From positions 1 through 64,000 of the forward strand of contig CAJUGL010000002.1 of assembly GCA_910586515.1 (NCBI GenBank): 64,000 nucleotides of DNA. The letters are read 5' to 3'. Numbering within the stretch: the first letter of the stretch is position 1; each line of letters starts with the position of its first letter. The position numbers and the translations under genes are program-made. This stretch comes from an uncultured Acetatifactor sp. GTDB taxonomy: Bacteria; Bacillota; Clostridia; Lachnospirales; Lachnospiraceae. Shown here one piece after another: positions 24,569 to 33,704 of the stretch. The notes under the pieces were generated by a model. That model saw only the letters and a program-made list of their open reading frames with translations. It searched no databases and was not told the DNA's origin.

Positions 24569-25975
24569 TCAATAAAACATGATCACAGGCGTACCCACCT
24601 CCGCCATCTCATACAGCTCCGCCATAATATCTGAAGGGGTATTGATACAGCCATGGGAACCGTTGGTCTTGTAAATCTGGCCTCCGAATTTCGACCGCCA
24701 GCTGGCGTCATGGATCCCAATGTTCCCTTTCACAGGCATCCAGTATTTGACAAAGGAAGCATAACCGGGACCGCGCAATGTTCTGTTCCGCTCTTTTCCA
24801 TAGACGAAATTTATACCCTGAGGGGTTCCCATCCGCCTGCCTGTATTGCCGGTGACGATATCTGTCTCCAGCATCAGTTCTCTGTCCGCATAGTAATACA
24901 TCTTCTGTTCTGTCATATCTATCTCGATATAAGTGCCCCCTATATCGTCCAGTCCCCGCGTATATCCCTCCTGCAGATAAGCCGGCACATGCACGCCGGT
25001 CCCCGTATCGGTCTGCAATGCGTTAAACAAGTACGCCGTCTCCGACTCCACATCCAGTCTTGTGCCATAGGTAACGTATTTCACCGTCACCATGTCCCCC
25101 CTGGTGGCGGCAAATTCCCTTTCCGTATTGCATGTGTCATATTTTAAGGCAAGCTCCTCCACCCATGCCCGCACGAGTTCTTCTTTGACCGTTACCTCTC
25201 CCTGCTCGTTCAGAGAGGGCAGGCTGTCCTGATCTGTCGCAAGAAATCTGACTGCCATATCCGGCGTAAAAGAAATCTTCTCTGCTCCCATGTCATAAAT
25301 AATCCTGCCGCTCCGCTCGTTAAATTCGGCTATTTTCTGCCACAGATTTCTCTGCGCCTTATCTGCCGGACTGTCCTGGAGATCTTCATAGCATCCCCCT
25401 GTCAACAGTTCAATGGTAGTCTGGCCCTTCTGCAGGCAATCCTTTGTATAGGCACAGACCGTCTCCAGATTCAAACGGTGTTCATTCCCGTCCTGAAGCA
25501 CATATCCCTCCTCAGACCAAAGCACACGAACACCCTCTTCCCGTCCGGCTTCCTCCGCCGCAAAGGGAAGCGCCGCCAGACATTCCCGAAGTTTTCCCTC
25601 ATCCACACTGTATTTCTCTGCCGTGAGCTCACTGGACACAGGCGCGTGCAGATTATTCATCCAGTTGCCCGAAGCGTTTTGAGCCAGATAAGCCTTCAGG
25701 GCCTCCGTATAGTCTGGCCTGATGTCTGCGTCCTGCATGTTCACTTCCCAACTTACGGAATCGGCATCCACGATAACAATCACGGATGCCTCATGTGCAT
25801 TAATCAACTCTTCATTAATCTGTTCTATTGATTTTCCCGTACAATACACCCCGTTAATCCATGTGTTCACAGGAAAATGACGTCGGTAATAGAACGTAAG
25901 CGCCAGTACGCCCGCCACGCCCAAAATCCCACCGATAAGCAGAAATACTGCCAGAAACCGAAATAATTTTTTCAT
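24569..25975 (-). CDS. L,D-transpeptidase with N-terminal membrane anchor
   Basis: A 468-residue envelope enzyme that cross-links peptidoglycan stem peptides independently of penicillin-binding proteins. Residues 5-28 are a membrane anchor (LAVFLLIGGILGVAGVLALT). Residues about 60-330 hold the putative peptidoglycan-binding repeats typical of Clostridial YkuD proteins. Residues about 345-468 are the YkuD domain with the catalytic triad region IGIHDAS...GSHGCINTP; the Cys is the nucleophile. The extreme C-terminus VGTPVIMFY is also typical. No strong ribosome binding site precedes the ATG at 25975. A hairpin repeat (26000-26039) separates it from ilvB. Confidence 0.94.
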   Translation of the reverse strand: MKKLFRFLAVFLLIGGILGVAGVLALTFYYRRHFPVNTWINGVYCTGKSIEQINEELINAHEASVIVIVDADSVSWEVNMQDADIRPDYTEALKAYLAQNASGNWMNNLHAPVSSELTAEKYSVDEGKLRECLAALPFAAEEAGREEGVRVLWSEEGYVLQDGNEHRLNLETVCAYTKDCLQKGQTTIELLTGGCYEDLQDSPADKAQRNLWQKIAEFNERSGRIIYDMGAEKISFTPDMAVRFLATDQDSLPSLNEQGEVTVKEELVRAWVEELALKYDTCNTEREFAATRGDMVTVKYVTYGTRLDVESETAYLFNALQTDTGTGVHVPAYLQEGYTRGLDDIGGTYIEIDMTEQKMYYYADRELMLETDIVTGNTGRRMGTPQGINFVYGKERNRTLRGPGYASFVKYWMPVKGNIGIHDASWRSKFGGQIYKTNGSHGCINTPSDIMAELYEMAEVGTPVIMFY

Positions 25976-25999
25976 AAGTGCAATATAGACCCTGTTGTG

Positions 26000-26039
26000 C
26001 TACTGTTCACAAGTGCCTCCGCGAAGTGTGAACAGTAAC
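26000..26039 (-). repeat. Dispersed hairpin repeat, full copy
   Basis: Contains TACTGTTCACA and TGTGAACAGTA as facing arms around a GC-rich centre (AGTGCCTCCGCGAAG). It is related to copies at 52071, 53533 and 56095 (core GTGAACAGTAAC), and to shorter forms at 36363 and 46852. Confidence 0.7.
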
Positions 26040-26123
26040 CCTGTTGTCTGTTCCCCCTGAATCTTCTTTTCAGGAACTGTCTCCTCAAAATTCCCCAAAA
26101 AAACGTTTGCACGGCTGCGGCAC

Positions 26124-27791
26124 CTATAGATCATCACCGTCAAATACCTCGGAAATAGGCGCTCCTGCCGGAACCATGGGGAATACCTTATCATCCTCCT
26201 GAATAATACACTCAATTACCACAGGTCTGCGCATGGCGACTGCCTTCCTGACCGCAGGTTCCACCTCTTCTCTTTCAGTCACCCGGATGGCCTCACAGCC
26301 CAGACCTTCCGCCACTTTGCAGAAATCCACACTGTCGTTAAGCACGGTTTGAGAATATCTTTTTCCGTAAAACAGAGTCTGCCACTGACGAACCATTCCC
26401 AGCACATGGTTGTTGATGATTACCTGTATAATGGGAATATTATAACGGCTTGCCGTAGCCAGTTCATTCATGTTCATCCTGAAACATCCGTCTCCGGCAA
26501 TATTTATGCAGAGCTTATCCGGCTGACCCAGCTGCGCGCCGATGCAGGCCCCCAAACCATAACCCATAGTCCCCAGTCCCCCGGAAGAAAGAAAGGTGCG
26601 GGGCTTTGTATAGCGGTAATACTGCGCCGCCCACATCTGATGCTGCCCGACGTCTGTGGTAATCAAAGCTTCGCCGCCTGTCACTTTGTCTATTGTCTCA
26701 ATGACATAGGGACAGGATAGCCGAGAATCGTCATATTTCAGCGGATACCGGTTCTTCAGCTCTCCAACGGTCTCCATCCACTCTCTGTGTTCCTGCTTTG
26801 CCAGCCTTTTGTTCAGTTCCTGCAAAAGCAGCTTCAAGTCTCCCACAAGACTGGCATCCGAACGGATGTTTTTATTGATCTCCGCCGCATCGATATCCAA
26901 ATGAATGATTTTTGCATTCTCCGCAAATTTTTTCGGATTTCCGATAACCCGGTCTGAAAATCTTGCGCCAAGAGCAATCAACAGATCACACCGACTGACT
27001 CCAAGGTTGGAAGCCTTGGTGCCGTGCATGCCGATCATCCCCGTATACCGCTCACTCCTGCCGTCAAAAGCCCCCTTCCCCAAAAGAGTGTCGCAGACAG
27101 GAGCATCTATCAGTTCCGCAAAGGCGGCCACCTCGTCGCAGGCGTCGGAAGCCACAGCGCCGCCCCCCAGATAAATAAAGGGCTTTTTCGCCGCCGAAAT
27201 ATATTCCACAACCTGTTCCAGTTCGGCTTCGGTACAACGATAAGCGCGCTCCGGCTCCTGGGCGGTTTTAGGCGTATACTCGCACAGCGCCGCGGTGACA
27301 TCCTTGGTAATATCCACCAGCACAGGACCTGGGCGTCCGCTTTTGGCTATCATAAATGCCCGTCTGATGGTATCCGCCAATTCTTCCACGTTTTTCACAA
27401 TATAACCATGCTTGGTGATGGGCATGGTCACTCCTGCGATATCCACCTCCTGGAAGCTGTCCTTGCCCAGCATGGGGAGAGTGACATTGGCAGTTATCGC
27501 TACCATCGGAATGGAATCCATATAGGCGGTGGCAATGCCTGTAACCAGATTCGTCGCGCCGGGACCGCTGGTAGCCATACACACCCCCACTTTACCTGTG
27601 GCCCTGGCATAACCGTCCGCCGCATGGGCAGCCCCCTGTTCGTGGGATGTAAGTATGTGCCTGATTTCGTCGCTGTGTTTGTAAAGCGTATCATATATAT
27701 TCAGAATGGTGCCGCCGGGATAGCCAAACACAGTGTCCACGCCCTGCTCTTTTAAGCATTCCACCACAATCTCCGATCCTGTCAGTTGCAT
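26124..27791 (-). CDS. ilvB: Acetolactate synthase, large (catalytic) subunit
   Basis: IlvB joins two pyruvates (or pyruvate and 2-oxobutyrate) in valine, leucine and isoleucine synthesis, using ThDP and FAD. The 555-residue protein starts MQLTGSEIVVECLKEQGVD. VFGYPGGTILNIYD holds the catalytic Glu region further on (ILTSHEQGAAHAADGYARA). The ThDP/Mg motif GDGCFRMNMNELATASRYN is near residue 435. Length is normal. AGGAGGGAAAAT precedes the ATG at 27791; a longer reading from 27812 overlaps ilvD. It is third in leuB-ilvD-ilvB. No small regulatory subunit (ilvN) follows. Confidence 0.95.
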   Translation of the reverse strand: MQLTGSEIVVECLKEQGVDTVFGYPGGTILNIYDTLYKHSDEIRHILTSHEQGAAHAADGYARATGKVGVCMATSGPGATNLVTGIATAYMDSIPMVAITANVTLPMLGKDSFQEVDIAGVTMPITKHGYIVKNVEELADTIRRAFMIAKSGRPGPVLVDITKDVTAALCEYTPKTAQEPERAYRCTEAELEQVVEYISAAKKPFIYLGGGAVASDACDEVAAFAELIDAPVCDTLLGKGAFDGRSERYTGMIGMHGTKASNLGVSRCDLLIALGARFSDRVIGNPKKFAENAKIIHLDIDAAEINKNIRSDASLVGDLKLLLQELNKRLAKQEHREWMETVGELKNRYPLKYDDSRLSCPYVIETIDKVTGGEALITTDVGQHQMWAAQYYRYTKPRTFLSSGGLGTMGYGLGACIGAQLGQPDKLCINIAGDGCFRMNMNELATASRYNIPIIQVIINNHVLGMVRQWQTLFYGKRYSQTVLNDSVDFCKVAEGLGCEAIRVTEREEVEPAVRKAVAMRRPVVIECIIQEDDKVFPMVPAGAPISEVFDGDDL

Positions 27792-27808
27792 ATTTTCCCT
27801 CCTGTTTT

Positions 27809-29512
27809 TCATTCTGCAGCTGTCCGCCCTGCATCACAGCCCGGGCGTCCGGCAATCTCCAGGACAGCGCCCCGGTTGCCGCTGGTAACCATCTCCCGAT
27901 ATCTGGTGAGGTAGCCTGTAGTCACTTTCGGTTCCCTGGGCTGCCACTTTGCGCGTCTTTCCGTCAGTATTTCTTCGGAAACCAGTATATCCAGTTTATT
28001 CTCCGGAATGTTGATGCTGATGATGTCCCCCTCTTCCACCAATGCAATGGGACCTCCCACCGCAGCCTCCGGGGATACATGACCGATGGAGGCGCCTCTG
28101 GAAGCGCCGGAGAACCGTCCGTCGGTAATCAGGGCTACGGAGGAACCCAGGCCCATACCCGCAATGGCAGAGGTGGGATTCAGCATCTCCCGCATGCCCG
28201 GGCCGCCCTTAGGGCCTTCGTAACGGATCACCACCACGTCTCCCGCCACAATTTTGCCGCCCTTAATGGCGTCAATGGCATCTTCCTCGCAGTCAAACAC
28301 TCTGGCAGGTCCCTGATGCACCAGCATCTCGGGCACCACCGCAGAACGTTTCACCACCCCACTGTCCGGAGCCAGATTTCCTTTCAGAATGGCGATGCCG
28401 CCGGTCTCGGAATAGGGATTTTCCACCGGACGAATCACCTCCGGATTCAGATTCCGGCAGTTTTTAATATTTTCGCCGATAGGCGTACCGTTCACGGTCA
28501 TGCAGTCCAGGTGCAGCAGGTTTTTCTTTGTCAGTTCGTTCATCACCGCATAGACACCGCCTGCCTCATTGAGATCTTCCATATAAGTAGGACCTGCGGG
28601 CGCCAGATGGCACAGGTTGGGAGTCTTTGCGGACAATTCATTGGCAATATCCAAATTCAGATCCACCCCGGCCTCATTGGCAATAGCAGGCAGATGGAGC
28701 ATGGAATTGGTGGAACAGCCCAGGGCCATGTCCACTGTCAACGCATTCATAAACGCTTTTTCGGTCATAATATCACGGGGCTTGATATCCTTCTCCACCA
28801 GCTCCATAACCTTCATGCCCGCATGCTTGGCCAGACGGATACGCTCGGAATACACTGCCGGAACGGTGCCGTTGCCCCCAAGTCCCATGCCGATGGCCTC
28901 TGTCAGACAGTTCATGGAATTGGCGGTATACATGCCGGAACAGGAACCGCAGGTAGGACATACCTTCTCCTCATACTCACACAGCTCCTCCATGGTCATG
29001 GTACCTGCCGCCACGCTTCCCACAGCCTCAAACATGGAAGACAGGCTCTTCTTCTGTCCATGGATGCGGCCCGCCATCATGGGGCCGCCGGACACGAAAA
29101 TCGTAGGAATATTCACCCGGGCCGCCGCCATCAACAGACCAGGCACATTTTTATCGCAGTTGGGAATGCACACCAGACCGTCAAAGCCGTGTGCCAATGC
29201 CATGCATTCCGTGCTGTCCGCAATTAAGTCCCTGGTCACCAGGGAGTATTTCATTCCGATATGTCCCATGGCAATGCCGTCGCAGACTGCAATGGCAGGG
29301 AACATGATGGGGGTACCGCCGGCCATGGCCACGCCCATCTTTACTGCTTCCGCAATCTTGTCCAGGTTCATATGCCCGGGCACAATCTCATTATAGGAAC
29401 ATACAATGCCGATCAGAGGACGCCGACGCTCCTCCTCCGTGTAACCAAGGGCATTGAACAGGCTTCTGTGAGGGGCCTGGGCGGTGCCCGTCTTTACCGA
29501 ATCACTTCTCAT
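27809..29512 (-). CDS. ilvD: Dihydroxy-acid dehydratase
   Basis: IlvD dehydrates 2,3-dihydroxy-isovalerate or -methylvalerate to the 2-oxo acid, using an Fe-S cluster. The 567-residue chain carries the cluster cysteines in CIPNCDKNVPG (about residues 116-126) and CPTCGSCSGMYTANSMNCL (about residues 189-207). The C-terminal part has TDGRFSGASRGASIGHVSPE, the family signature. The start ATG at 29512 follows AAGGAAGGATTAAG. It lies between leuB and ilvB with 62 and 17 bases of spacing, so one operon. Confidence 0.97.
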   Translation of the reverse strand: MRSDSVKTGTAQAPHRSLFNALGYTEEERRRPLIGIVCSYNEIVPGHMNLDKIAEAVKMGVAMAGGTPIMFPAIAVCDGIAMGHIGMKYSLVTRDLIADSTECMALAHGFDGLVCIPNCDKNVPGLLMAAARVNIPTIFVSGGPMMAGRIHGQKKSLSSMFEAVGSVAAGTMTMEELCEYEEKVCPTCGSCSGMYTANSMNCLTEAIGMGLGGNGTVPAVYSERIRLAKHAGMKVMELVEKDIKPRDIMTEKAFMNALTVDMALGCSTNSMLHLPAIANEAGVDLNLDIANELSAKTPNLCHLAPAGPTYMEDLNEAGGVYAVMNELTKKNLLHLDCMTVNGTPIGENIKNCRNLNPEVIRPVENPYSETGGIAILKGNLAPDSGVVKRSAVVPEMLVHQGPARVFDCEEDAIDAIKGGKIVAGDVVVIRYEGPKGGPGMREMLNPTSAIAGMGLGSSVALITDGRFSGASRGASIGHVSPEAAVGGPIALVEEGDIISINIPENKLDILVSEEILTERRAKWQPREPKVTTGYLTRYREMVTSGNRGAVLEIAGRPGCDAGRTAAE

Positions 29513-29574
29513 CTTAATCCTTCCTTTCTGAAATGGAATGATGCAGGGGCCATTTTGCCCCTGGTATCATGGAA

Positions 29575-30660
29575 TTATCGGATCCTCTCCGCAAGCAGAT
29601 CTCCCATTCTGCTGCAGCCCACCTTCTCACAGCCCTGGGAATAAATGTCCCCGGTGCGGTAGCCGTCCTTCAGCACCTGCTTTACCGCCGCCTCTATGGC
29701 GTCGGCCTCTTTATCCAGATCAAAGCTGTACCGCAGCATCATGGCAGCGCTCAAAACCGTAGCGATGGGATTGGCGATGTCCTTCCCCGCGATGTCCGGG
29801 GCAGAACCGTGGCTGGGTTCATAGAGACCGAATTTGCTGTCGTTCAGGCTGGCGCTGGCAAGCATGCCGATGGAACCGGTGACCATGCTGGCCTCATCGG
29901 AGAGAATATCCCCGAACATATTTTCCGTCAAAATCACATCGAACTGGGCCGGGTCCTTCACCAGCTGCATGGCGCAGTTGTCCACCAGCATATGCTCCAA
30001 TGTCACATCCGGATAGTCCGCCGCAACCTCTTCCACCACCTTCCTCCAAAGCCTGGAGGAATCAAGCACATTGGCCTTGTCCACGCTGGTGACTTTCTTC
30101 CTGCGTTTCCCGGCGATGTCAAAGCCCTTTACGGCAATACGGCGGATTTCGTTCTCATCATAGGTCAGCGTGTCAATGGCCTTCCTGACCCCGTTTTCTT
30201 GAACGGTTTTCCGTTCACCAAAATACAGTCCGCCGGTCAATTCCCGCATAATCAGCATATCGAAGCCCGCCTTGCTGATCTCCTCCTTCAGCGGACATGC
30301 GGCCGCAAGTTCGTCATAAAGAACCGCAGGACGTAAATTCGCAAATAAATTCAATGCCTTGCGAATGGCCAGAAGCCCAGCCTCCGGGCGCAGATTGGGA
30401 GGCAGCTTATACCAGGGAGATGTAGTCGTATCTCCGCCGATGGAACCCATGAGCACTGCATCCGCGGCTTTCGCCCTGGCCACAGCCTCCTCCGTCAGGG
30501 GAACGCCGTGAACGTCAATGGAAGCTCCGCCCATGAGAATATCTTCAAAAATCATTTTATGTCCGTAGACTTCCCCAGTCTTTTCCAGAACTTTTTTCGC
30601 CTCCGCGATAATTTCCGGTCCGATTCCGTCTCCGGGAATGCATGTAATATGTAATTCCAT
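29575..30660 (-). CDS. leuB: 3-isopropylmalate dehydrogenase
   Basis: LeuB oxidises and decarboxylates 3-isopropylmalate in leucine synthesis with NAD+. The 361-residue protein starts MELHITCIPGDGIGPEIIAE. It has LLAIRKALNLFANLRPA, the catalytic-site REL-type motif IMRELTGGLYFGE, and the NAD-site EPSHGSAPDIAGKDIANPIA near the end. AAGGAAG is 6 bases before the ATG at 30660, better placed than for the ATG at 30666. First gene of leuB-ilvD-ilvB. leuA and leuCD are not in the window. A promoter is seen at 30763-30791. Confidence 0.97.
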   Translation of the reverse strand: MELHITCIPGDGIGPEIIAEAKKVLEKTGEVYGHKMIFEDILMGGASIDVHGVPLTEEAVARAKAADAVLMGSIGGDTTTSPWYKLPPNLRPEAGLLAIRKALNLFANLRPAVLYDELAAACPLKEEISKAGFDMLIMRELTGGLYFGERKTVQENGVRKAIDTLTYDENEIRRIAVKGFDIAGKRRKKVTSVDKANVLDSSRLWRKVVEEVAADYPDVTLEHMLVDNCAMQLVKDPAQFDVILTENMFGDILSDEASMVTGSIGMLASASLNDSKFGLYEPSHGSAPDIAGKDIANPIATVLSAAMMLRYSFDLDKEADAIEAAVKQVLKDGYRTGDIYSQGCEKVGCSRMGDLLAERIR

Positions 30661-30762
30661 AGTCATCTTCCTTTCCTGTGCGCATGCAGCGCTATACGGT
30701 TTTCCGCCGATATCCTGACCGCCTGCGCGGATTAAAGAGCTTTCGCCAGAATATTTCCTATT

Positions 30763-30791
30763 ATCATAACTGATTTAAGAATAAATAGCAA
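30763..30791 (-). promoter_or_regulatory. Promoter of the leuB-ilvD-ilvB operon
   Basis: Minus strand: -35 TTGCTA (30791-30786), 17-base spacer, -10 TATGAT (30768-30763). The leader is about 95 nt and shows no T-box or leader-peptide structure that I can recognise. Confidence 0.6.
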
Positions 30792-30874
30792 CAAAATGTT
30801 ATAAAGAATCAATAATTGAGCCTGCGCCTGTATAATAATCCATGAAATATAGATAAGGAGGACTAATACCAAAG

Positions 30875-31900
30875 ATGGAAAAAACAGCAGAACTAAAAAA
30901 AGACAGGCTTTATTCCCCAAAACAAATCCTGGAAGAAGCAGAAGAATATCTCCGGGAGATCAATCCTGATGACAGCGTCATTCCCGCGTCATGGGATACG
31001 GTAGCGGATATGTGTCTCAGTTGGCTGCAGTACCGCAAAAGCACCGTGAAAAGGAGTACCTATTCGTGCTATAGCTACTGTGTCGCAAAACACATTATCC
31101 CCTCTCTGGGAAAACTCAGTCTGCCCGAACTGACAGAAGAAACCCTCTCCTCATTCAAGACAGACATGAAGGGGCTGGGCCTGGCGGAAACTACCATACG
31201 CTCCGTATTGGTAACGCTGAAATCCATTCTGAAATACGGCGGACAGACAGGGCTGCTGGACAGAGAATTGACCTCTGTCTGCGCGGTAAACTGCCGCAGG
31301 CCGGAATCACGCATGCTGACCGTCCAGGAGAGCATTGTGATGAAAGATTACCTTTTAGACCGTAATTCCGTCTTCTCTGCGGCAATCCTGCTCTGCCGGG
31401 GCACAGGGATACGCATCGGGGAACTGTGCGGTCTAAAATGGGGCGACATCAATTTCCGAACAAATACCATGTGTATTCGGCGTACTGTATCCCGTATCCC
31501 GAACCCGGACACATCCGCCGGCCAGCCAAAAACCATACTCTACATACGCGCCCCAAAATCGCATACTTCCGCCCGGGAAATTCCCATTCCGCAATATCTG
31601 GCAGGAATTTTGGCAGAAATGAAAAAAGAAGATGACCTCTATCTTCTCACGGGCGCAAAAACCTGTACGGAACCGCGCAATGTCCAGAAAAAATTTAAGA
31701 CAATTCTAAAGCACTGCAATATGGAAGACTGCAATTTCCATGCCATGCGCCACGGATTCGCCACAGCCTGTCTGGAAAAAGGTGTAGACTGCAAAACCGT
31801 ATCTTCTATCCTGGGCCATGCCTCCACACGCACTACCATGGAATTTTACGTGCATACCTCCATGCGGCAGAAGCAGGACTGCATTGACAAAATCGAATAA
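30875..31900 (+). CDS. Tyrosine recombinase (phage-type integrase), orphan
   Basis: A 341-residue tyrosine recombinase. Residues about 40-135 are the SAM-like core-binding domain. The catalytic domain (about residues 145-335) has Arg in GTGIRIGELCGL, Lys in RAPKSHTSARE, HxxR in HAMRHGFATA, His in LGHASTRTTMEFY and the nucleophile Tyr in EFYVHTS. All active-site residues are present. It stands alone: no excisionase, no conjugation or phage genes and no visible attachment repeats. The ribosome site AAGGAGG is 13 bases before the ATG. TATAAT at about 30822-30827 may be its -10. A bidirectional terminator follows. It could be a domesticated inversion or integration enzyme. Confidence 0.93.
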   Translation: MEKTAELKKDRLYSPKQILEEAEEYLREINPDDSVIPASWDTVADMCLSWLQYRKSTVKRSTYSCYSYCVAKHIIPSLGKLSLPELTEETLSSFKTDMKGLGLAETTIRSVLVTLKSILKYGGQTGLLDRELTSVCAVNCRRPESRMLTVQESIVMKDYLLDRNSVFSAAILLCRGTGIRIGELCGLKWGDINFRTNTMCIRRTVSRIPNPDTSAGQPKTILYIRAPKSHTSAREIPIPQYLAGILAEMKKEDDLYLLTGAKTCTEPRNVQKKFKTILKHCNMEDCNFHAMRHGFATACLEKGVDCKTVSSILGHASTRTTMEFYVHTSMRQKQDCIDKIE

Positions 31901-31944
31901 AACCGCCTGTTGGATTGAAGGCTATCGCCTGAACCCTAATTGAC

Positions 31945-31983
31945 AAAAAGACTAAATCGGCCTCTCCGCTGATTTAGTCTTTT
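31945..31983. terminator. Bidirectional terminator between integrase and yajC
   Basis: AAAAAGACTAAATC (31945-31958) and GATTTAGTCTTTT (31971-31983) form a 13-bp stem with U-runs on both strands. It ends both the integrase (+) and yajC (-) transcripts. Confidence 0.9.
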
Positions 31984-32003
31984 CTCTTTCCGATATTGAC
32001 AGG

Positions 32004-32324
32004 TTAATTCTCTCCCGCCTTTTCCACACGGCTGATCGCCGATTTTTCCATGGGAATACGGCAATTCTTATTGCTGCCGAATTCCACAATAACCATGTCA
32101 TCCTTCATGTCAATCACAATTCCGTAGAATCCGGATGTAGTGAGAATACAATCCCCGATTTCCAGCGACGAGAGCATGGCCGCTACTCTTTTCTTTTCCT
32201 TGCTCTGAGGACGCATAAGAAAGAACCACATGGCGCCGATCACCACAGCATACATCAGCAGCATACTGATCAGGCTGACTCCTCCTGCAGCCGCTGCATC
32301 GGCCTCTGTCAATAAAATACCCAT
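32004..32324 (-). CDS. yajC: Preprotein translocase subunit YajC
   Basis: YajC is a small inner-membrane protein of the Sec holotranslocon (with SecDF). The 106-residue chain has one N-terminal membrane segment (LISMLLMYAVVIGAMWFFLM, about residues 17-36) followed by the signature RPQSKEKKRVAAMLSSLEIG and the beta domain (CILTTSGFYGIVIDMKDD). GGAGGAAAA precedes the ATG at 32324; a reading from 32384 would be too long. As in many bacteria it follows tgt in the same direction. SecDF is not downstream here; the integrase lies in opposite orientation instead. Confidence 0.93.
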   Translation of the reverse strand: MGILLTEADAAAAGGVSLISMLLMYAVVIGAMWFFLMRPQSKEKKRVAAMLSSLEIGDCILTTSGFYGIVIDMKDDMVIVEFGSNKNCRIPMEKSAISRVEKAGEN

Positions 32325-32388
32325 TTTTCCTCCATTCCGACATCGGCTCACCGGTGCGCTTAACCTGATGCTCGTCCGCATCATAGCA

Positions 32389-32424
32389 GCCGTTCAACAC
32401 TTCAGACAGTTCGCTGAACCGTTA
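32389..32424. repeat. Divergent copy of the dispersed hairpin repeat
   Basis: Between tgt and yajC: GTTCAAC and GCTGAACCGTTAC face each other around AGACAGTTC. It is related to the copies at 62561 and 26000 but clearly diverged. Confidence 0.35.
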
Positions 32425-32510
32425 CCCAGCCGAAACCAACTCACGCGCCTGGGCGGATGTCTCTCCTTTATCCATCTAGATAGATATGATACACAAAAAC
32501 CGGCCTTTGG

Positions 32511-33653
32511 TCAAGGCATAATTCCGTTTTCTCCCCGCATTCCTTCCAGCTTTTGCCTTTTATATGTCCCAAAGCATCCTTTATCCAAAGCATCTCTTAT
32601 TTCTTCCATCATGGTATTGTAAAAATAGAGATTGTGAAGCACGCACAGACGCATGCCCAGCATTTCCTTCGCCTTCAGCAGATGCCGGATATATGCCCTG
32701 GAATAACGTCTGCAGGCAGGGCAGCCGCAGCCCTCTTCTATGGGACGTTCATCCAGTTCGTATTTTGCATTGAACAGATTGATCTTCCCCTGATTAGTAT
32801 AGAGATGCCCGTGCCGGCCATTTCTGGTAGGATATACACAGTCGAAGAAATCCACTCCCCGCTCTACGCCTTCAAGAATATTCGCGGGTGTCCCCACGCC
32901 CATCAGGTACGTCGGCCTGTCCTTCGGCAGAAAAGGCACCACTTCATCCAGAATATGATACATCTCCTCATGAGTCTCTCCCACTGCCAGCCCTCCGACT
33001 GCATAGCCGTCCAGCTCCAGCTCCGAAATGCGCCTGGCATGTTCGATGCGTATATCCGAATAGACTGCTCCCTGATTGATGCCGAAAAGCAGCTGATGGG
33101 GATTCAGCGTATCCTCCAGATTATTCAGCCGTTCCATCTCCTTCTTACACCTGACAAGCCACCTGTAAGTGCGTTCAACGGATGCCTGCACATACCCCCT
33201 GTCAGCCTTGCTGGGCGCGCATTCATCAAAAGCCATGGCAATGGTGGAGGCAAGGTTAGACTGAATCTGCATGCTTTCCTCCGGCCCCATAAAAATTCTG
33301 CGCCCGTCCACATGAGAATTAAAGAAAACGCCCTCCTCCCTGATCTTGCGCAGTCCGGCCAGGGAAAACACCTGAAATCCTCCCGAATCCGTCAAAATCG
33401 GCTTGTCCCAGGACATAAATTTATGAAGTCCTCCCAGCTGACGAATCACGCCGTCTCCGGGTCTCACATGGAGATGGTAAGTATTGGACAGCTCCACCTG
33501 CGTCTTAATCTCCTCTAAGTCAGAGGTAGCCACTGCACCCTTAATCGCCCCCACTGTTCCCACGTTCATAAATACAGGCGTCTGAATCGTTCCGTGTACA
33601 GTCTTAAATTCCGCTCTTTTTGCCCGTCCTTCCTGCCTCAAAATGCGATACAT
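32511..33653 (-). CDS. tgt: Queuine/preQ1 tRNA-guanine transglycosylase
   Basis: Tgt exchanges guanine-34 of GUN-anticodon tRNAs for preQ1, the first tRNA-bound step of queuosine formation. The 380-residue protein has the catalytic Asp in LTDSGGFQVFSLAGLRKI (about residue 90), the second Asp in FDCVYPTRNGRHGHLYT, and zinc ligands in GCGCPACRRYSRAYIRHL. AGGAGAATAG precedes the ATG at 33653. yajC follows after about 186 bases. The queuosine genes queA and ruv are not in the window. Confidence 0.97.
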   Translation of the reverse strand: MYRILRQEGRAKRAEFKTVHGTIQTPVFMNVGTVGAIKGAVATSDLEEIKTQVELSNTYHLHVRPGDGVIRQLGGLHKFMSWDKPILTDSGGFQVFSLAGLRKIREEGVFFNSHVDGRRIFMGPEESMQIQSNLASTIAMAFDECAPSKADRGYVQASVERTYRWLVRCKKEMERLNNLEDTLNPHQLLFGINQGAVYSDIRIEHARRISELELDGYAVGGLAVGETHEEMYHILDEVVPFLPKDRPTYLMGVGTPANILEGVERGVDFFDCVYPTRNGRHGHLYTNQGKINLFNAKYELDERPIEEGCGCPACRRYSRAYIRHLLKAKEMLGMRLCVLHNLYFYNTMMEEIRDALDKGCFGTYKRQKLEGMRGENGIMP

Positions 33654-33704
33654 TTTCTCTATTCTCCTCTCCAGATAAATTCACTTGCCGCAGCCAACGC
33701 CGCG

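Noticed and set aside
30667..30762. T-box or leader attenuator before leuB
   Set aside because: No T-box consensus or leader peptide with Leu/Ile/Val codons could be found in the leader of about 95 bases.
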